Shown: one piece after another, positions 43,217-52,925 of the stretch | Layout: each line of letters starts with the position of its first letter | Numbering within the stretch: the stretch's first letter is position 1 | Assembly (NCBI GenBank): GCA_964371715.1 | Contig: CAYJNO010000002.1 | Coordinates: 61,203-125,202, forward strand | Reading direction: 5' to 3' | Source: CAYJNO01 sp964371715 | Lineage (GTDB): Bacteria > Bacillota_I > Bacilli_A > Erysipelotrichales > Erysipelotrichaceae | DNA length: 64,000 nt | The notes under the pieces: generated by a model | Database searches by the model: none | What the model was told of the DNA's origin: nothing | What the model saw: the letters and a program-made list of their open reading frames with translations, nothing else | Position numbers and translations under genes: made by a program

Positions 43217-43245
43217 AATTTATACCTTTCCCTCTCTTTTGTCAA
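43217..43245 (-). promoter_or_regulatory. Promoter of the DUF2325-flavodoxin operon
   Basis: A perfect TTGACA (43240-43245) and TAAATT (43217-43222) with 17-base spacing on the minus strand. Confidence 0.65.
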
Positions 43246-43267
43246 CATCTTTTTACTAAAAATTATA

Positions 43268-43297
43268 ATCCGTACTACATTAATAGTACGGATTGTT
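43268..43297 (-). terminator. Terminator of lacZ
   Basis: Arms AATCCGTACT and AGTACGGATT with an eight-base loop immediately after the lacZ stop codon; the downstream T tract is short. Confidence 0.8.
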
Positions 43298-46132
43298 TTA
43301 TTTATTATTAATGTAGAACGTGAAAGTATAATCCTTGTTAGCTTTAATTCGATATTCATCATGAACTAAAGCACCCCATGTATCATCTCCACCTACTCCT
43401 GCTTTATATTTACAAATATTTACACTTGTTTTTGTTGATGCCTTTAAATCTTCTTGATAAAAAGCATTTTCTAACTCTTTAAAATTATGCTCTAATGCAC
43501 TAAAGCTAAAGGCTTCATTTGACCTAAATACTAAGCTATTATTATCACTTCCTATTTTTGCATAATGATTGCCTTCACGATTACCACATTCTGATGGCAT
43601 TACATATTTTGGTAAATTATCTTTTATTAGATAACTATATATACCTAAATTTGCAGCATTTTTACGATCAATATAATTTTCGCTTGGACCTAAACCATAA
43701 TAGTTACAATAATCCATTTTTATTGTATCAAAGCAATATCCAAAACTATAAAATTCATTTAGGTGTTCTTGCGCTTTATAATCTAAGGTTATTTCAATCG
43801 TATAATCTTCATATACTTTAATATATTCATTAACTATTGTTTTATTATCTCCCAGTAATAAAGTTGACACAATTGTGTTATCTTCATATTTCACATCAAG
43901 TAACCTTGTAAATGATAGTAACTTTGTATTTAGGCTTTTAAAATAGTTTTCTACATTTCCTTTATCATTATCTGTTAATGCTCTAGTAAAGAATGGTTTA
44001 ATAGTATCAGTATAATTTAATATATACTCTATTTCCCCATATTTAATTGACGATATTGACCCCCTTGTTTTATCATAGATAAATCTAAAGTTATCATCTT
44101 GATAACCAAAGTTAAATCCACCATCTACTAAATTTAATAACTGATTTTTTGGTACATAGTATTTTTCATTAAAGGTTTTAGATTGAGAAACAATATGTTT
44201 TTCACCTTCATAACACTCAATTAGGATAGTTGTATTATCTTCTTTCTCAACCTTTAATTCTTTGGTTATTATTTCCTGGGGATTTAACTCTACTTTAAAT
44301 TCTGTTGTTTCTATTAGTTGACCTTCTACTAACTTTTTAATCATAAATTTATATTTATTTAAATTTGTAAATAGAAAGTCATTTTCTATAGTATAGTTAT
44401 CTTCATTTATTTTTATGATAATCGATGAATAATTATGTTTTATCTCAGCCATTTTAGGTGAATTTTCTCTATTTGAATAAACTAATCCATTAGCGCAGAA
44501 ATTATAATCAGTAGGTCTATCAAATAAACGACCACCAAAATTATTAACTCCATTAATATATAATTCCTGGTCAATATAATCCCAGATATATCCTCCTTGA
44601 AATAATGGATCTTCTCTTAATAAATCAGTGTATTTATGATGTGCCCCATTACTATTTCCCATTGCATGAGAATATTCACAAAGTATATATGGACGATCTC
44701 GATGATTTTTTAAATATTCTTTTATTGCTTCTACTGATTGATACATCGTTGATTTCATATCACTTAATATAAAACGATCATCATTAAAGTCCCCTTCGTA
44801 ATGAACTAATCTTGATTTATCTAATTCCTTTAAATAATTATAAGCCTTTAATAAATTTTCACCACCATATGATTCATTACCTAGACTCCACATTATTATT
44901 GATACATTATTACGATCTCGATAATACATATTATCTATTCTAAATAATAATGGTGCTAAGTATTCTTCTTTATCATTTGGTATTGTCATATCTCTAAGCT
45001 TCATGCCATCACTTTGTTGCCATGTACCATGAGTTTCCAAGTTAGTTTCATCCATTACGTATAAACCATATTCATCACATAGCTTATAAAAATATTCAGC
45101 ATTTGGATAGTGACTTGTTCTTATAGCATTCATATTTGAATTTTTAATATTAATTATATCTTTTAATGTTTCCTCATATGTTACACTAAAACCATTAATG
45201 TTAGAAAACTCATGACGATTAACACCTTTAATCTCTATTCTTTTTCCATTTATCTTCAGATATTCATCTAATTTAAATTCTCTAAAGCCTATTTGTTTAC
45301 TAGTAAATTCATTACCAACTTCAATAATTAACTTATATAAGTTAGGAACTTCTGCCGACCATAATGCTACTGGGATCTTAAATTTATTATTAGCTGTTTT
45401 AATTATTAGATTATCATCATAATCATATAGATGAAAAATTACTTTATCATCTTCACTAACTTCATATTTAATATCAATATCTGCCTCAGCATAATTTATC
45501 AGTTTATATTCTAAGACAAAATCTTTTAAAAATGTCTTTTCATAAGTTTCTAAATACACTGGTCTAAAGATACCAGATAAACGATAGAAATCTTGATCTT
45601 CTAGCCATGTTGAAAACTTAACTACTTTAACCCTTAAGATATTTTCGCCATCAATTAATTTATCAGTTATATCAAAGCTTCCTTTAGTAAATGAATCTGT
45701 CTTAAATCCAACAAATTCTCCATTTAAATAACATTCATAGCTACTTAATACTCCATCAAATACTAAGTAAGTAGTGTTTGATTTTTGATAATTAAATCTT
45801 GTCTCATAGATAAAAATTTCATTTTTTTCAGGCATCATTGGTGGCACAATATCTTCTAAACCATCAAAAGGATATTGTTGATTAACATATTGAGCAATCG
45901 ATAACCCTCTTAACTCTAAACAAGATGGAACATCGATATTAACACCTTCAAACTCTGTTAATGGATCAATGTTGTAGTCCGTATATTTTTCTACTTTGAA
46001 GTCTGTTAAGTAGGTACGATACTCTTGCTTAAACTTTAATGCACTTTCTAAAGTTTTAGCCTTATACATTGTTGAATAAGGCTTTATTAAATTTTTTGAA
46101 ACAATACTTGGATTTTCTAATATCTTCTTCAT
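43298..46132 (-). CDS. lacZ: Beta-galactosidase, GH2 family
   Basis: About 944 residues. The GH2 layout is complete: sugar-binding domain, sandwich, catalytic barrel, and C-terminal beta-galactosidase small chain domain. Motifs are NRHEFSNINGFSV, NAIRTSHYPN, the acid/base Glu420 in SLGNESYGG and the nucleophile Glu486 in LCEYSHAMGN. No signal peptide is seen, so it cleaves imported beta-galactosides in the cytoplasm. I moved the start to 46132 because GGAGG lies just before that ATG; an in-frame ATG at 46159 has no ribosome site. It follows mglC, so galactose from lactose may be handled by the same regulon. Confidence 0.93.
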   Translation of the reverse strand: MKKILENPSIVSKNLIKPYSTMYKAKTLESALKFKQEYRTYLTDFKVEKYTDYNIDPLTEFEGVNIDVPSCLELRGLSIAQYVNQQYPFDGLEDIVPPMMPEKNEIFIYETRFNYQKSNTTYLVFDGVLSSYECYLNGEFVGFKTDSFTKGSFDITDKLIDGENILRVKVVKFSTWLEDQDFYRLSGIFRPVYLETYEKTFLKDFVLEYKLINYAEADIDIKYEVSEDDKVIFHLYDYDDNLIIKTANNKFKIPVALWSAEVPNLYKLIIEVGNEFTSKQIGFREFKLDEYLKINGKRIEIKGVNRHEFSNINGFSVTYEETLKDIINIKNSNMNAIRTSHYPNAEYFYKLCDEYGLYVMDETNLETHGTWQQSDGMKLRDMTIPNDKEEYLAPLLFRIDNMYYRDRNNVSIIMWSLGNESYGGENLLKAYNYLKELDKSRLVHYEGDFNDDRFILSDMKSTMYQSVEAIKEYLKNHRDRPYILCEYSHAMGNSNGAHHKYTDLLREDPLFQGGYIWDYIDQELYINGVNNFGGRLFDRPTDYNFCANGLVYSNRENSPKMAEIKHNYSSIIIKINEDNYTIENDFLFTNLNKYKFMIKKLVEGQLIETTEFKVELNPQEIITKELKVEKEDNTTILIECYEGEKHIVSQSKTFNEKYYVPKNQLLNLVDGGFNFGYQDDNFRFIYDKTRGSISSIKYGEIEYILNYTDTIKPFFTRALTDNDKGNVENYFKSLNTKLLSFTRLLDVKYEDNTIVSTLLLGDNKTIVNEYIKVYEDYTIEITLDYKAQEHLNEFYSFGYCFDTIKMDYCNYYGLGPSENYIDRKNAANLGIYSYLIKDNLPKYVMPSECGNREGNHYAKIGSDNNSLVFRSNEAFSFSALEHNFKELENAFYQEDLKASTKTSVNICKYKAGVGGDDTWGALVHDEYRIKANKDYTFTFYINNK

Positions 46133-46145
46133 GTCTTCCTCCATA

Positions 46146-46192
46146 AAAATAGACCTCATATTTTGGTTTAACCAAGTTTGAGGTCCATATTA
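46146..46192 (-). terminator. Terminator or attenuator between mglC and lacZ
   Basis: Arms ATGGACCTCA and TATGAGGTCTAT (with one bulge) enclose an inner palindrome TTGGTTTAACCAA. On the minus strand a short T tract leads straight into the lacZ ribosome binding site, so read-through would give mgl-lacZ transcripts. Confidence 0.75.
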
Positions 46193-46198
46193 TTATCT

Positions 46199-47275
46199 TT
46201 ATCTTTGTTTGATATATTTTCTTCTATCTAAAGCTACTGCCGCAACAATAACTGCACCTTTTATGATGTTTTGAACTTCAATACCTAAACCTAAGAATAA
46301 CATTCCATAAGCAAGTATTTGGAACATTAATACCCCAACTACTGCTGATTTAACATTACCAACACCACCTGAGAAACTAATACCACCAATTACACAGGCT
46401 GCAATAGCATCTAATTCATAGCCAAGTCCTGTTGAGTTATTTGCTGAACCAATTCGTGCAGCTTCTAAAAAACCTGCTAATCCATATAAAATACCAGCCA
46501 TAACATTAACTTGTACAAATACTTTTAATACGTTAATTCCACTAACTTTAGCAGCTTCTGGGTTTCCTCCTACTGCATACATATTTTTACCAAATACTGT
46601 TTTATTCCATATGAAATAAACAATAGCTGAAACAATAGCAGCAATAATTACTAAATGTGGAATAAAGAAGTCCTCTAAAGGAGTTCCTTGCATTATCCCC
46701 ATATCTTTAAAGTTTAATATATTTCCATTAACTAAATCTTTATAAGCTTGATCATGACTACCAATAGGCTGTCCACCACCATAGTTATAATAGAATGTAT
46801 TTGTACCATAGATTACTAAACTTGTCCCTAAAGTAACAACAAATGGATGCACATCAAATTTTGCTGTAATGAATCCATTTATAGCTGTAATAATAGCACA
46901 TACTATAATACAAATCACTAATGTAAATAATAACCTTACAAACGATGGCATTGTATTTAAAAATAAATCAGGATAAAACTTGTTTGTTGCATCAATTGCT
47001 TGTAGTAATGACGCAGCAATTACAGTTGCGAAACCTGCAATACGTCCAAGTGATAAATCCGTACCTTGTAATACGATAATTCCCCCAACACCTAAGGCAA
47101 GTATTAATTTAACACTTGATTGCGATAAAATATTAATAAATACTGGAACTGATAAAAATCCAGGTTCCATAATAATTACTGTTAAGATTAAAGCACCCAT
47201 TACTAGGTAGATACCATTATCAATTAAAAATTTAACAACATCTTCTCTTTTTATATTTTTTAAATTAAAATTCAT
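46199..47275 (-). CDS. mglC: Galactose/methyl-galactoside ABC permease
   Basis: A 358-residue BPD_transp_2 family permease with eight to ten membrane segments. GADLSLGRIAGF-like text (GTDLSLGRIAGF near residue 70), AVGGNPEAAKVSGI near residue 238, and IGGISFSGGVGNV near residue 295 are typical of MglC/RbsC. It forms a homodimer with MglA. Confidence 0.93.
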   Translation of the reverse strand: MNFNLKNIKREDVVKFLIDNGIYLVMGALILTVIIMEPGFLSVPVFINILSQSSVKLILALGVGGIIVLQGTDLSLGRIAGFATVIAASLLQAIDATNKFYPDLFLNTMPSFVRLLFTLVICIIVCAIITAINGFITAKFDVHPFVVTLGTSLVIYGTNTFYYNYGGGQPIGSHDQAYKDLVNGNILNFKDMGIMQGTPLEDFFIPHLVIIAAIVSAIVYFIWNKTVFGKNMYAVGGNPEAAKVSGINVLKVFVQVNVMAGILYGLAGFLEAARIGSANNSTGLGYELDAIAACVIGGISFSGGVGNVKSAVVGVLMFQILAYGMLFLGLGIEVQNIIKGAVIVAAVALDRRKYIKQR

Positions 47276-47284
47276 ACTTTTCTC

Positions 47285-48781
47285 CTATAAATATTTAGCA
47301 GCTAAATTGAAGATTTCTTCTTGATTTGTCTTTGAAGAATCAACAATTCCAGATATTTTACCTGAACTCATTACTGCTATTCTATTTGTACATCCCATTA
47401 ATTCTGGCATTTCTGAACTTACCATAATTATTGATTTACCCTGATTTGCAAGATCAATCATTAATTGATATATTTCATACTTAGCACCCACATCAATCCC
47501 TCTTGTTGGTTCATCAAGTAATAAGATGTCAGGATTTGTTAATAACCATTTCCCTATAATTACTTTTTGTTGATTACCTCCACTAAGTTCAGATATCAAG
47601 GCTTTTTGACCATTAGTTTTGATTTTCATATTTTTGATTTGTTCTTCAGTATCATTAACCATTTTTGAATCATTTAATCTGTAGTTTTCAATATAATTGT
47701 GGAAATTAGCACTACATGCATTAAACTTTATATCTGCAACCGGAAATATTCCAGTCGCTCTTCTTTCTTCAGTTAATAAAGCAAATTTATTTTTTCTTGC
47801 TTTTAATGGTGTTGAATTATCTAACAATTTATCATCTAGATATATTTTTCCAGATTCTAAAGTTCTAATTCCAAATAATGATTCTAAAAGTTCTGATCTA
47901 CCAGCCCCTACTAAACCATATAGTCCTAGTATTTCACCTTTTTTTACTTCTAAATTAATATCTTTAATTCTAGGTTCATAAGCTGTTGTTAAATTTTCAA
48001 TTCTTAAGAACGTTTCTTTTGGCACATTAGTTACTGGCGGGAATCGATTATCAAGTCCTCTTCCTACCATCATCGCAACTATTTTATCTAAGTCTAAGTC
48101 TTCTATTTTTTCTGTACCTACATATTCACCATCTCTTAGTACTGTAACCTCATCACTAATCTCAAATATTTCATCCATTTTATGTGAGATATAAATGATG
48201 CCACACCCCTTGGCTTTTAAATTCCTAATTATACGATATAGTGTTTCAACCTCTTTTTCAGTTAATGAACTAGTAGGTTCATCTAATACAATTATTTTAG
48301 CATCATAGCTAATCGCTTTAGCAATTTCGATCATTTGTCTTTTACTTACACTCAAATCATATAATTTAGCGTTTGGATCAACATCAACGCCAATTTCATC
48401 AAAAAGTTTTTTTGTTTCTTCATATTTTATTTTTTCATCAATGACCATACCTTTTTTTGGATATCTTCCAAGCCAGATATTATCACTAACTGTCATTTGT
48501 AATATTTGATTAAGTTCTTGATGAACCATCGACACTCCATTTTCTAAAGCATGCTTTGGATCATCAAAGTTAAATTCTTTTCCGTTTAAAAAGAATTGTC
48601 CTGCATCTTGGAAATAAATCCCAAACATACATTTCATTAGCGTAGATTTACCAGCTCCATTTTCTCCCATCAATGAATGAACAGTTCCAGGTCTTACATT
48701 TAGGTTTACACCTTTTAATACTTTAACCCCACTAAATGATTTATGTACGTTTTTAATTTCTAATAAGTATTCACTAGCCAT
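47285..48781 (-). CDS. mglA: Galactose/methyl-galactoside ABC ATPase
   Basis: A 498-residue double ABC protein. The first domain has Walker A GENGAGKST near residue 38 and Walker B VLDEPTSSL. The second has a degenerate Walker A GLVGAGRSE, with signature LSGGNQQKV. This tandem form is standard for MglA/RbsA. Nine bases separate it from mglC. Confidence 0.94.
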   Translation of the reverse strand: MASEYLLEIKNVHKSFSGVKVLKGVNLNVRPGTVHSLMGENGAGKSTLMKCMFGIYFQDAGQFFLNGKEFNFDDPKHALENGVSMVHQELNQILQMTVSDNIWLGRYPKKGMVIDEKIKYEETKKLFDEIGVDVDPNAKLYDLSVSKRQMIEIAKAISYDAKIIVLDEPTSSLTEKEVETLYRIIRNLKAKGCGIIYISHKMDEIFEISDEVTVLRDGEYVGTEKIEDLDLDKIVAMMVGRGLDNRFPPVTNVPKETFLRIENLTTAYEPRIKDINLEVKKGEILGLYGLVGAGRSELLESLFGIRTLESGKIYLDDKLLDNSTPLKARKNKFALLTEERRATGIFPVADIKFNACSANFHNYIENYRLNDSKMVNDTEEQIKNMKIKTNGQKALISELSGGNQQKVIIGKWLLTNPDILLLDEPTRGIDVGAKYEIYQLMIDLANQGKSIIMVSSEMPELMGCTNRIAVMSSGKISGIVDSSKTNQEEIFNLAAKYL

Positions 48782-48800
48782 TAATTTTCACCTCATGTAT

Positions 48801-48838
48801 AAAAAATTATTGGAGTATATAACATACTCCAATAATTT
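48801..48838 (-). terminator. Attenuating terminator between mglB and mglA
   Basis: Arms ATTATTGGAGTA and TACTCCAATAAT around a seven-base loop are followed by TTTTTT on the minus strand. It should give a more abundant mglB transcript, as the hairpin after malE does. Confidence 0.85.
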
Positions 48839-48850
48839 AAGTAATTTTAA

Positions 48851-49909
48851 TTATTTGAAATCTGCTACGTTGTCGATTGTTACACCTACATATGGTACAC
48901 GTACTGCTTTTGTTTCATCACTTTCGATAACCCAATTTGTACCTTCAACTACATCATTTCCATTTGCTGCATTAACAGCTAATTCAATTGTTGCTACAGC
49001 TTGATTTACACCATCATTTAATACTGTACCATTCATTGTACCAGCTTCAATCATTGTTAATGCTTCAGCTAATGCGTCAACACCATATAATGGGATTGAT
49101 ACGTTTGCTTTTTCCATAGCTGCTTGAGCTCCAAATGCCATACCATCGTTATTTGCAATTACAAGTTCAATTGAATCACCAAATTGTGTAATCCATCCAC
49201 TCATATTAGCTTCACCATCAGCTGTAGACCATGTACTTGATGGTTGTAACGCTAACTCTTCAACTTCAATTCCAGCTTCTTCGATTGTTTTTACTGAGTA
49301 TTCAGTTCTTGCTTCAGCATCTGGATGTCCAGCTTCACCTTTAAGCATTACATATTGAATTACTCCATCTCCATTTTTATCCCATTCAGGATTTGCTTGG
49401 ATATCAGCAGCCATCATTTCACCTTGAATGATTCCAGATTCTGCAGAGTTTGTACCTACATACCATACTTTATCATATGATGTAATAGATCCATCAGTTG
49501 GTTCTTTGTTGAATAAAATTAATGGAATATCTGCTGCTTGTGCTTTACCAATAACCTCTCCTGCTGCTGCAGGGTCAACTAAGTTAATAGCTAATACATC
49601 AACACCTTGAGTGATGAATGTATCGATTTGATTATTTAATGTTGCTTGGTCACCTTGAGAATCGGCAATTGTAATTTCTGCACCAGCTTCAACAGCTGCT
49701 GCTTCTAATGCAGGCTTTACTACCCCATTCATAAAGTTGTCTGATCCAGAGTAGATGTTTGCACCAATAACTACTGTTTCAGTAGTTCCTGCATCAGTTG
49801 TTGCACTAGTATCTTCAGTTTCTGTTGGCTCAGTTGTTTCATTGCTTGTACAACCTGCTAAACTGAATACTAATGCACCGGTAAGAAATAAGCTTAATAA
49901 TTTTTTCAT
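48851..49909 (-). CDS. mglB: Galactose/glucose-binding lipoprotein
   Basis: 352 residues. The lipoprotein signal ends in LAGC (Cys20), then an acidic Thr/Glu-rich linker and a type I periplasmic-binding fold (VVIGANIYSG, DVLAINLVDPAAAGEVI, NNDGMAFGAQAAM, YGVDALAEALTMI). ANNDGMA and GVDAL match the galactose-binding group rather than ribose. It heads the operon. Confidence 0.92.
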   Translation of the reverse strand: MKKLLSLFLTGALVFSLAGCTSNETTEPTETEDTSATTDAGTTETVVIGANIYSGSDNFMNGVVKPALEAAAVEAGAEITIADSQGDQATLNNQIDTFITQGVDVLAINLVDPAAAGEVIGKAQAADIPLILFNKEPTDGSITSYDKVWYVGTNSAESGIIQGEMMAADIQANPEWDKNGDGVIQYVMLKGEAGHPDAEARTEYSVKTIEEAGIEVEELALQPSSTWSTADGEANMSGWITQFGDSIELVIANNDGMAFGAQAAMEKANVSIPLYGVDALAEALTMIEAGTMNGTVLNDGVNQAVATIELAVNAANGNDVVEGTNWVIESDETKAVRVPYVGVTIDNVADFK

Positions 49910-49934
49910 GTTCTAAAACTTCCTCCTTTTTGTT

Positions 49935-49948
49935 TGTTAACGCTTTCA
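49935..49948 (-). promoter_or_regulatory. cre site (CcpA/HPr-Ser-P) at mglB
   Basis: TGAAAGCGTTAACA matches the consensus TGWAANCGNTNWCA at every position and lies directly after the -10 box, the place for repression by CcpA. Confidence 0.85.
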
Positions 49949-49977
49949 TTATATGATAAATAAATACTCATTGTCAA
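49948..49977 (-). promoter_or_regulatory. Promoter of mglBAC
   Basis: A perfect TTGACA (49972-49977) and a perfect TATAAT (49948-49953) with 18-base spacing on the minus strand, the strongest promoter seen in the window. Confidence 0.88.
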
Positions 49978-50156
49978 ATTTAAGTACAGTAAATATTTTT
50001 AAGCTAACAAACTAGGATGCTACAACTTATTATTTTATTATGATGTATGAATAATGCACTGCATTTATTCTTTTACTCATAATTGTTATTTTATAGTTTA
50101 AAACTAAAGTTGTGAATTATCATAATAATATTAATACAAAATTTAAATATAATTTT

Positions 50157-50171
50157 TTATAATAATTATAT
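50157..50171. promoter_or_regulatory. PerR-like box of rubrerythrin
   Basis: TTATAATAATTATAT matches 14 of 15 positions of the PerR consensus TTATAATNATTATAA and lies just upstream of the ribosome binding site. A TATAAT -10 candidate is at 50148-50153. In very AT-rich DNA such a match can occur by chance. Confidence 0.5.
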
Positions 50172-50193
50172 GAAATTCAAAAAGGAGAAAACT

Positions 50194-50733
50194 ATGAATT
50201 TAAAAGAGTCTAAGACATTTAAGAATTTGGAAGCTGCTTTTGCAGGAGAGAGTATGGCAAGAAATAAATACACTTATTTCGCTGAGATTGCTAAAGCAAA
50301 TGGTATGGAAGAGATAGCAAGATATTTCTTAGAAACAGCTAGAAATGAACAAGAACATGCTAAATTATGGTTTAAAGCTATGCATGACGATCAAATGCCA
50401 ACAATTGATGAAGCATTACAAATGGGAGCTGACGGTGAAAATTATGAACATAATATAATGTATCCTGAAATGGCAGCTGTTGCTAGAGAAGAAGGTTTTA
50501 CGAAAATTGCTATTCAAATGGAAATGGTAGCAAAAATTGAGGAAGCTCATGAAAAACGTTATCTTGCATTATTAAAGGATGTAAAAAATGATGCAGTATT
50601 TGTGAAGGAAGAAAATGTAACTTGGATATGTGAAATCTGTGGACATAAACATATTGGAGAAAAAGCTCCTGGAATGTGTCCATTATGTATGTATCCAAAA
50701 TCTCATTTTGCAGTAGATAATACTGATTTCTAA
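50194..50733 (+). CDS. rbr: Rubrerythrin
   Basis: About 179 residues. An N-terminal ferritin-like di-iron domain (NLEAAFAGESMARNKY, ARNEQEHAKLW, with the Glu and ExxH ligands) is followed by a rubredoxin-like site (CEICGH...CPLC). It reduces hydrogen peroxide in anaerobes. I start at the ATG at 50194 with AAGGAG before it, not at the weak upstream ATG. It sits alone, with a PerR-like box. Confidence 0.94.
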   Translation: MNLKESKTFKNLEAAFAGESMARNKYTYFAEIAKANGMEEIARYFLETARNEQEHAKLWFKAMHDDQMPTIDEALQMGADGENYEHNIMYPEMAAVAREEGFTKIAIQMEMVAKIEEAHEKRYLALLKDVKNDAVFVKEENVTWICEICGHKHIGEKAPGMCPLCMYPKSHFAVDNTDF

Positions 50734-50825
50734 AGAAAGTTAACAAAAATAATAATTTATCTTTAAAAATCTAGCAAATAAGTTACATGGAATTATATTT
50801 ATCCCATGATGATTTGTATTACCAA

Positions 50826-50863
50826 TAAAAGCAAACCTAAATTATATATAGGTTTGCTTTTAT
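50826..50863 (+). terminator. Intrinsic terminator after rubrerythrin
   Basis: Arms AAAAGCAAACCT and AGGTTTGCTTTT around an AT loop, followed by T-rich sequence. Confidence 0.85.
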
Positions 50864-50983
50864 TATTCTATTTAAAGATTTATAAAGATTGATATGTTAT
50901 ACTCGAAAATAATAATAAAAAAAATTTTAAAATTTGTAATATTTTACTTAAAAAAACAGTCTTATGTATGAAGGAGGAAAATT

Positions 50984-51472
50984 ATGTATGATATAGAACA
51001 ACTATATAATGAATATTTTAAGTCTGTATATTTATATGTTTTTTCACTTTGTAAAGACAAAGAATTAAGTGAAGATATTACAGCAGACACTTTTATAAAG
51101 GTAATTAAAAATATTAATAAGTTTAAAGGTGACTGTGATATAAGAGTATGGATGTGTCAAATTGCCAAAAATCAATATTTCACTTATTTAAAAAAACATA
51201 ATTTAACAATTGAACTAAATGAAGAACTTTCTGGTTTTGAAGTTGATATTATACAGATTATTACAAACAAGCAAATTGCTGAAAAAATACATACCACAAT
51301 TTCTAATTTGAAAGACCCCTATGGTAAAGTAGCAAAATTAAGAATATTTAAGGGCTATTCATTTACGGAAATTGGTAAAATTTTTAATAAAACTAGTAAC
51401 TGGGCTTGTGTGACGTATTATCGTGCAAAAGATATGATTAGAAAGGAAGTTAGCAAAGATGAAAGAATGTAA
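50984..51472 (+). CDS. ECF-type RNA polymerase sigma factor
   Basis: A 162-residue sigma-70 family factor with region 2 (YNEYFKSVYLYVFSLCKDKELSEDITADTFIKV) and region 4 (KDPYGKVAKLRIFKGYSFTEIGKIFNKTSN, HTH). A strong AAGGAGG ribosome binding site precedes it. It overlaps the anti-sigma gene by 14 bases. The stimulus is unknown. Confidence 0.9.
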   Translation: MYDIEQLYNEYFKSVYLYVFSLCKDKELSEDITADTFIKVIKNINKFKGDCDIRVWMCQIAKNQYFTYLKKHNLTIELNEELSGFEVDIIQIITNKQIAEKIHTTISNLKDPYGKVAKLRIFKGYSFTEIGKIFNKTSNWACVTYYRAKDMIRKEVSKDERM

Positions 51473-52331
51473 GATAGTAGAAGATTTATTACCATTATAT
51501 AAAGAAAAACTTTTAAGTAAAGAAAGTATTGAGTTTGTTGAAAAACATTTAACAGAATGTGAAGATTGTAAAATAATTTTAACTAAAGAAGATGAAATTG
51601 ATTTAAATGTATCAAATAAAAATGTTATAAATAAAATCAACAAAAAATTAAGAATAAGAACATTAAAAAGCATGGGCGTAGTATTTTTAATGTGTATTTG
51701 CTTGTTCTTACTTGTTTTATCAAATTTACTTGAAAAAAACTTTATATCAAAAAATGAAATACAAATGAAGTTTGAAGAGGTTAATAATGAGTTATGGGTT
51801 GAACTTGATCAACCAGTATCAGGTATTAATATTAATCCTCATATTAATGAGCTTTCGGATGATAATGCTTATACATTGCAGATATATAATTACTATTTTA
51901 ATGGCAAAATTATCAACGGGGATAACCGATTTAAAATTGGTACAAATGTTGATTTATTATTTTATTCTTCACCAAATGAGCCATCAGTTATAGTTTATGG
52001 CTCAAATAATCAATTTGAAGACAGTGGCTTCTTTATTCTTGATAGATTAATTATTGGAATGTATTGTAGTTTATGTCTCATTATTATTATAATATTAAGT
52101 ATAATATATATGCTAGTTCGTAAAAAAGCTTTATTAAAAAACATTATAGAAAATGTAATTTTGTTTCCAATAAATTTTATTATTTGTGCAATCCTAGTAA
52201 CTAATTTTGATTTTAGCACACCAAATTCAACTATGCATTTATTTATAATAATAGCAATGTGTATTTGTAGTACAATTGGATTAGTTATTGCTAAAGGGAT
52301 GTTTAAAGAATATCTAATAGAAGATAATTAA
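51459..52331 (+). CDS. Anti-sigma factor with zinc-finger domain
   Basis: 290 residues. The N-terminal zinc-finger (zf-HC2) motif HLTECEDC (His and two Cys, residues 29-36) binds the sigma factor. A membrane helix at about residues 68-88, an extracellular segment of about 100 residues, and three more helices near the C-terminus complete a membrane sensor. The extracellular part has no family that I recognise. Confidence 0.85.
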   Translation: MKECKIVEDLLPLYKEKLLSKESIEFVEKHLTECEDCKIILTKEDEIDLNVSNKNVINKINKKLRIRTLKSMGVVFLMCICLFLLVLSNLLEKNFISKNEIQMKFEEVNNELWVELDQPVSGININPHINELSDDNAYTLQIYNYYFNGKIINGDNRFKIGTNVDLLFYSSPNEPSVIVYGSNNQFEDSGFFILDRLIIGMYCSLCLIIIIILSIIYMLVRKKALLKNIIENVILFPINFIICAILVTNFDFSTPNSTMHLFIIIAMCICSTIGLVIAKGMFKEYLIEDN

Positions 52332-52348
52332 ACTATAAAGGGGGAAAA

Positions 52349-52864
52349 ATGAATAAAATATTAACAGAGAGGTTGACTTTAAGAAGTATTAAATTAAATG
52401 ATTATCATGCAATGTATAATAATTGGACATATGATGAAAGAGTAGCAAAATATTGTCGTTGGCATCCTCATAAAAATATTGACGAGACAAAAAAACTTGT
52501 TGAAATGTTTATTAATCAAAACTTTAAATATCGATGGATAATAACATTTAAAGATAATGATGAAGCAATTGGTATGATTGATGTAGTTGGTTTATATGAT
52601 GATAATAAAACTGCGGAAATGGGCTATCTTTTAGCAAACAAATACTGGAATAAAGGTATTTTAACAGAAGTGTTAAAACATATTCTTGAATATTTATTTA
52701 ATGAAGGATTTACAAAAATCATTGCTAAGCATCATGTTGATAATATAAGCTCTGGTAAAGTTATGGAAAAATGTGGTATGAAATTTACTGGCGTTGAACA
52801 AATTAATGCTAAATACGATTCTGACGAAAAGTGTGATGTTAAATGTTACGAAATAACCATCTGA
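52349..52864 (+). CDS. GNAT-family acetyltransferase (RimJ/RimL-like)
   Basis: 171 residues with the opening TERLTLRSIKLNDY, EMGYLLANKYWNKGILTEV (the acetyl-CoA loop) and HVDNISSGKVMEKCGM, typical of ribosomal-protein or peptide N-acetyltransferases. The substrate is unknown. It is 17 bases after the anti-sigma gene and probably in the same transcript. It ends in TGA. Confidence 0.85.
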   Translation: MNKILTERLTLRSIKLNDYHAMYNNWTYDERVAKYCRWHPHKNIDETKKLVEMFINQNFKYRWIITFKDNDEAIGMIDVVGLYDDNKTAEMGYLLANKYWNKGILTEVLKHILEYLFNEGFTKIIAKHHVDNISSGKVMEKCGMKFTGVEQINAKYDSDEKCDVKCYEITI

Positions 52865-52886
52865 TTTAATTGATTTTATAGGTAAA

Positions 52887-52917
52887 AAAAAAAGACGAGT
52901 TATTCTCGTCTTTTGTG
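52887..52917. terminator. Bidirectional terminator between GNAT and cold-shock genes
   Basis: Arms AAAAGACGAG and CTCGTCTTTT around a short loop, with an A tract on the left and T residues on the right. Confidence 0.88.
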
Positions 52918-52925
52918 CGTTTAAA

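Noticed and set aside
52862..52864. Possible mollicute code with UGA as tryptophan
   Set aside because: The GNAT gene ends in TGA at the expected length and tryptophans are encoded by TGG, so the standard bacterial code fits.
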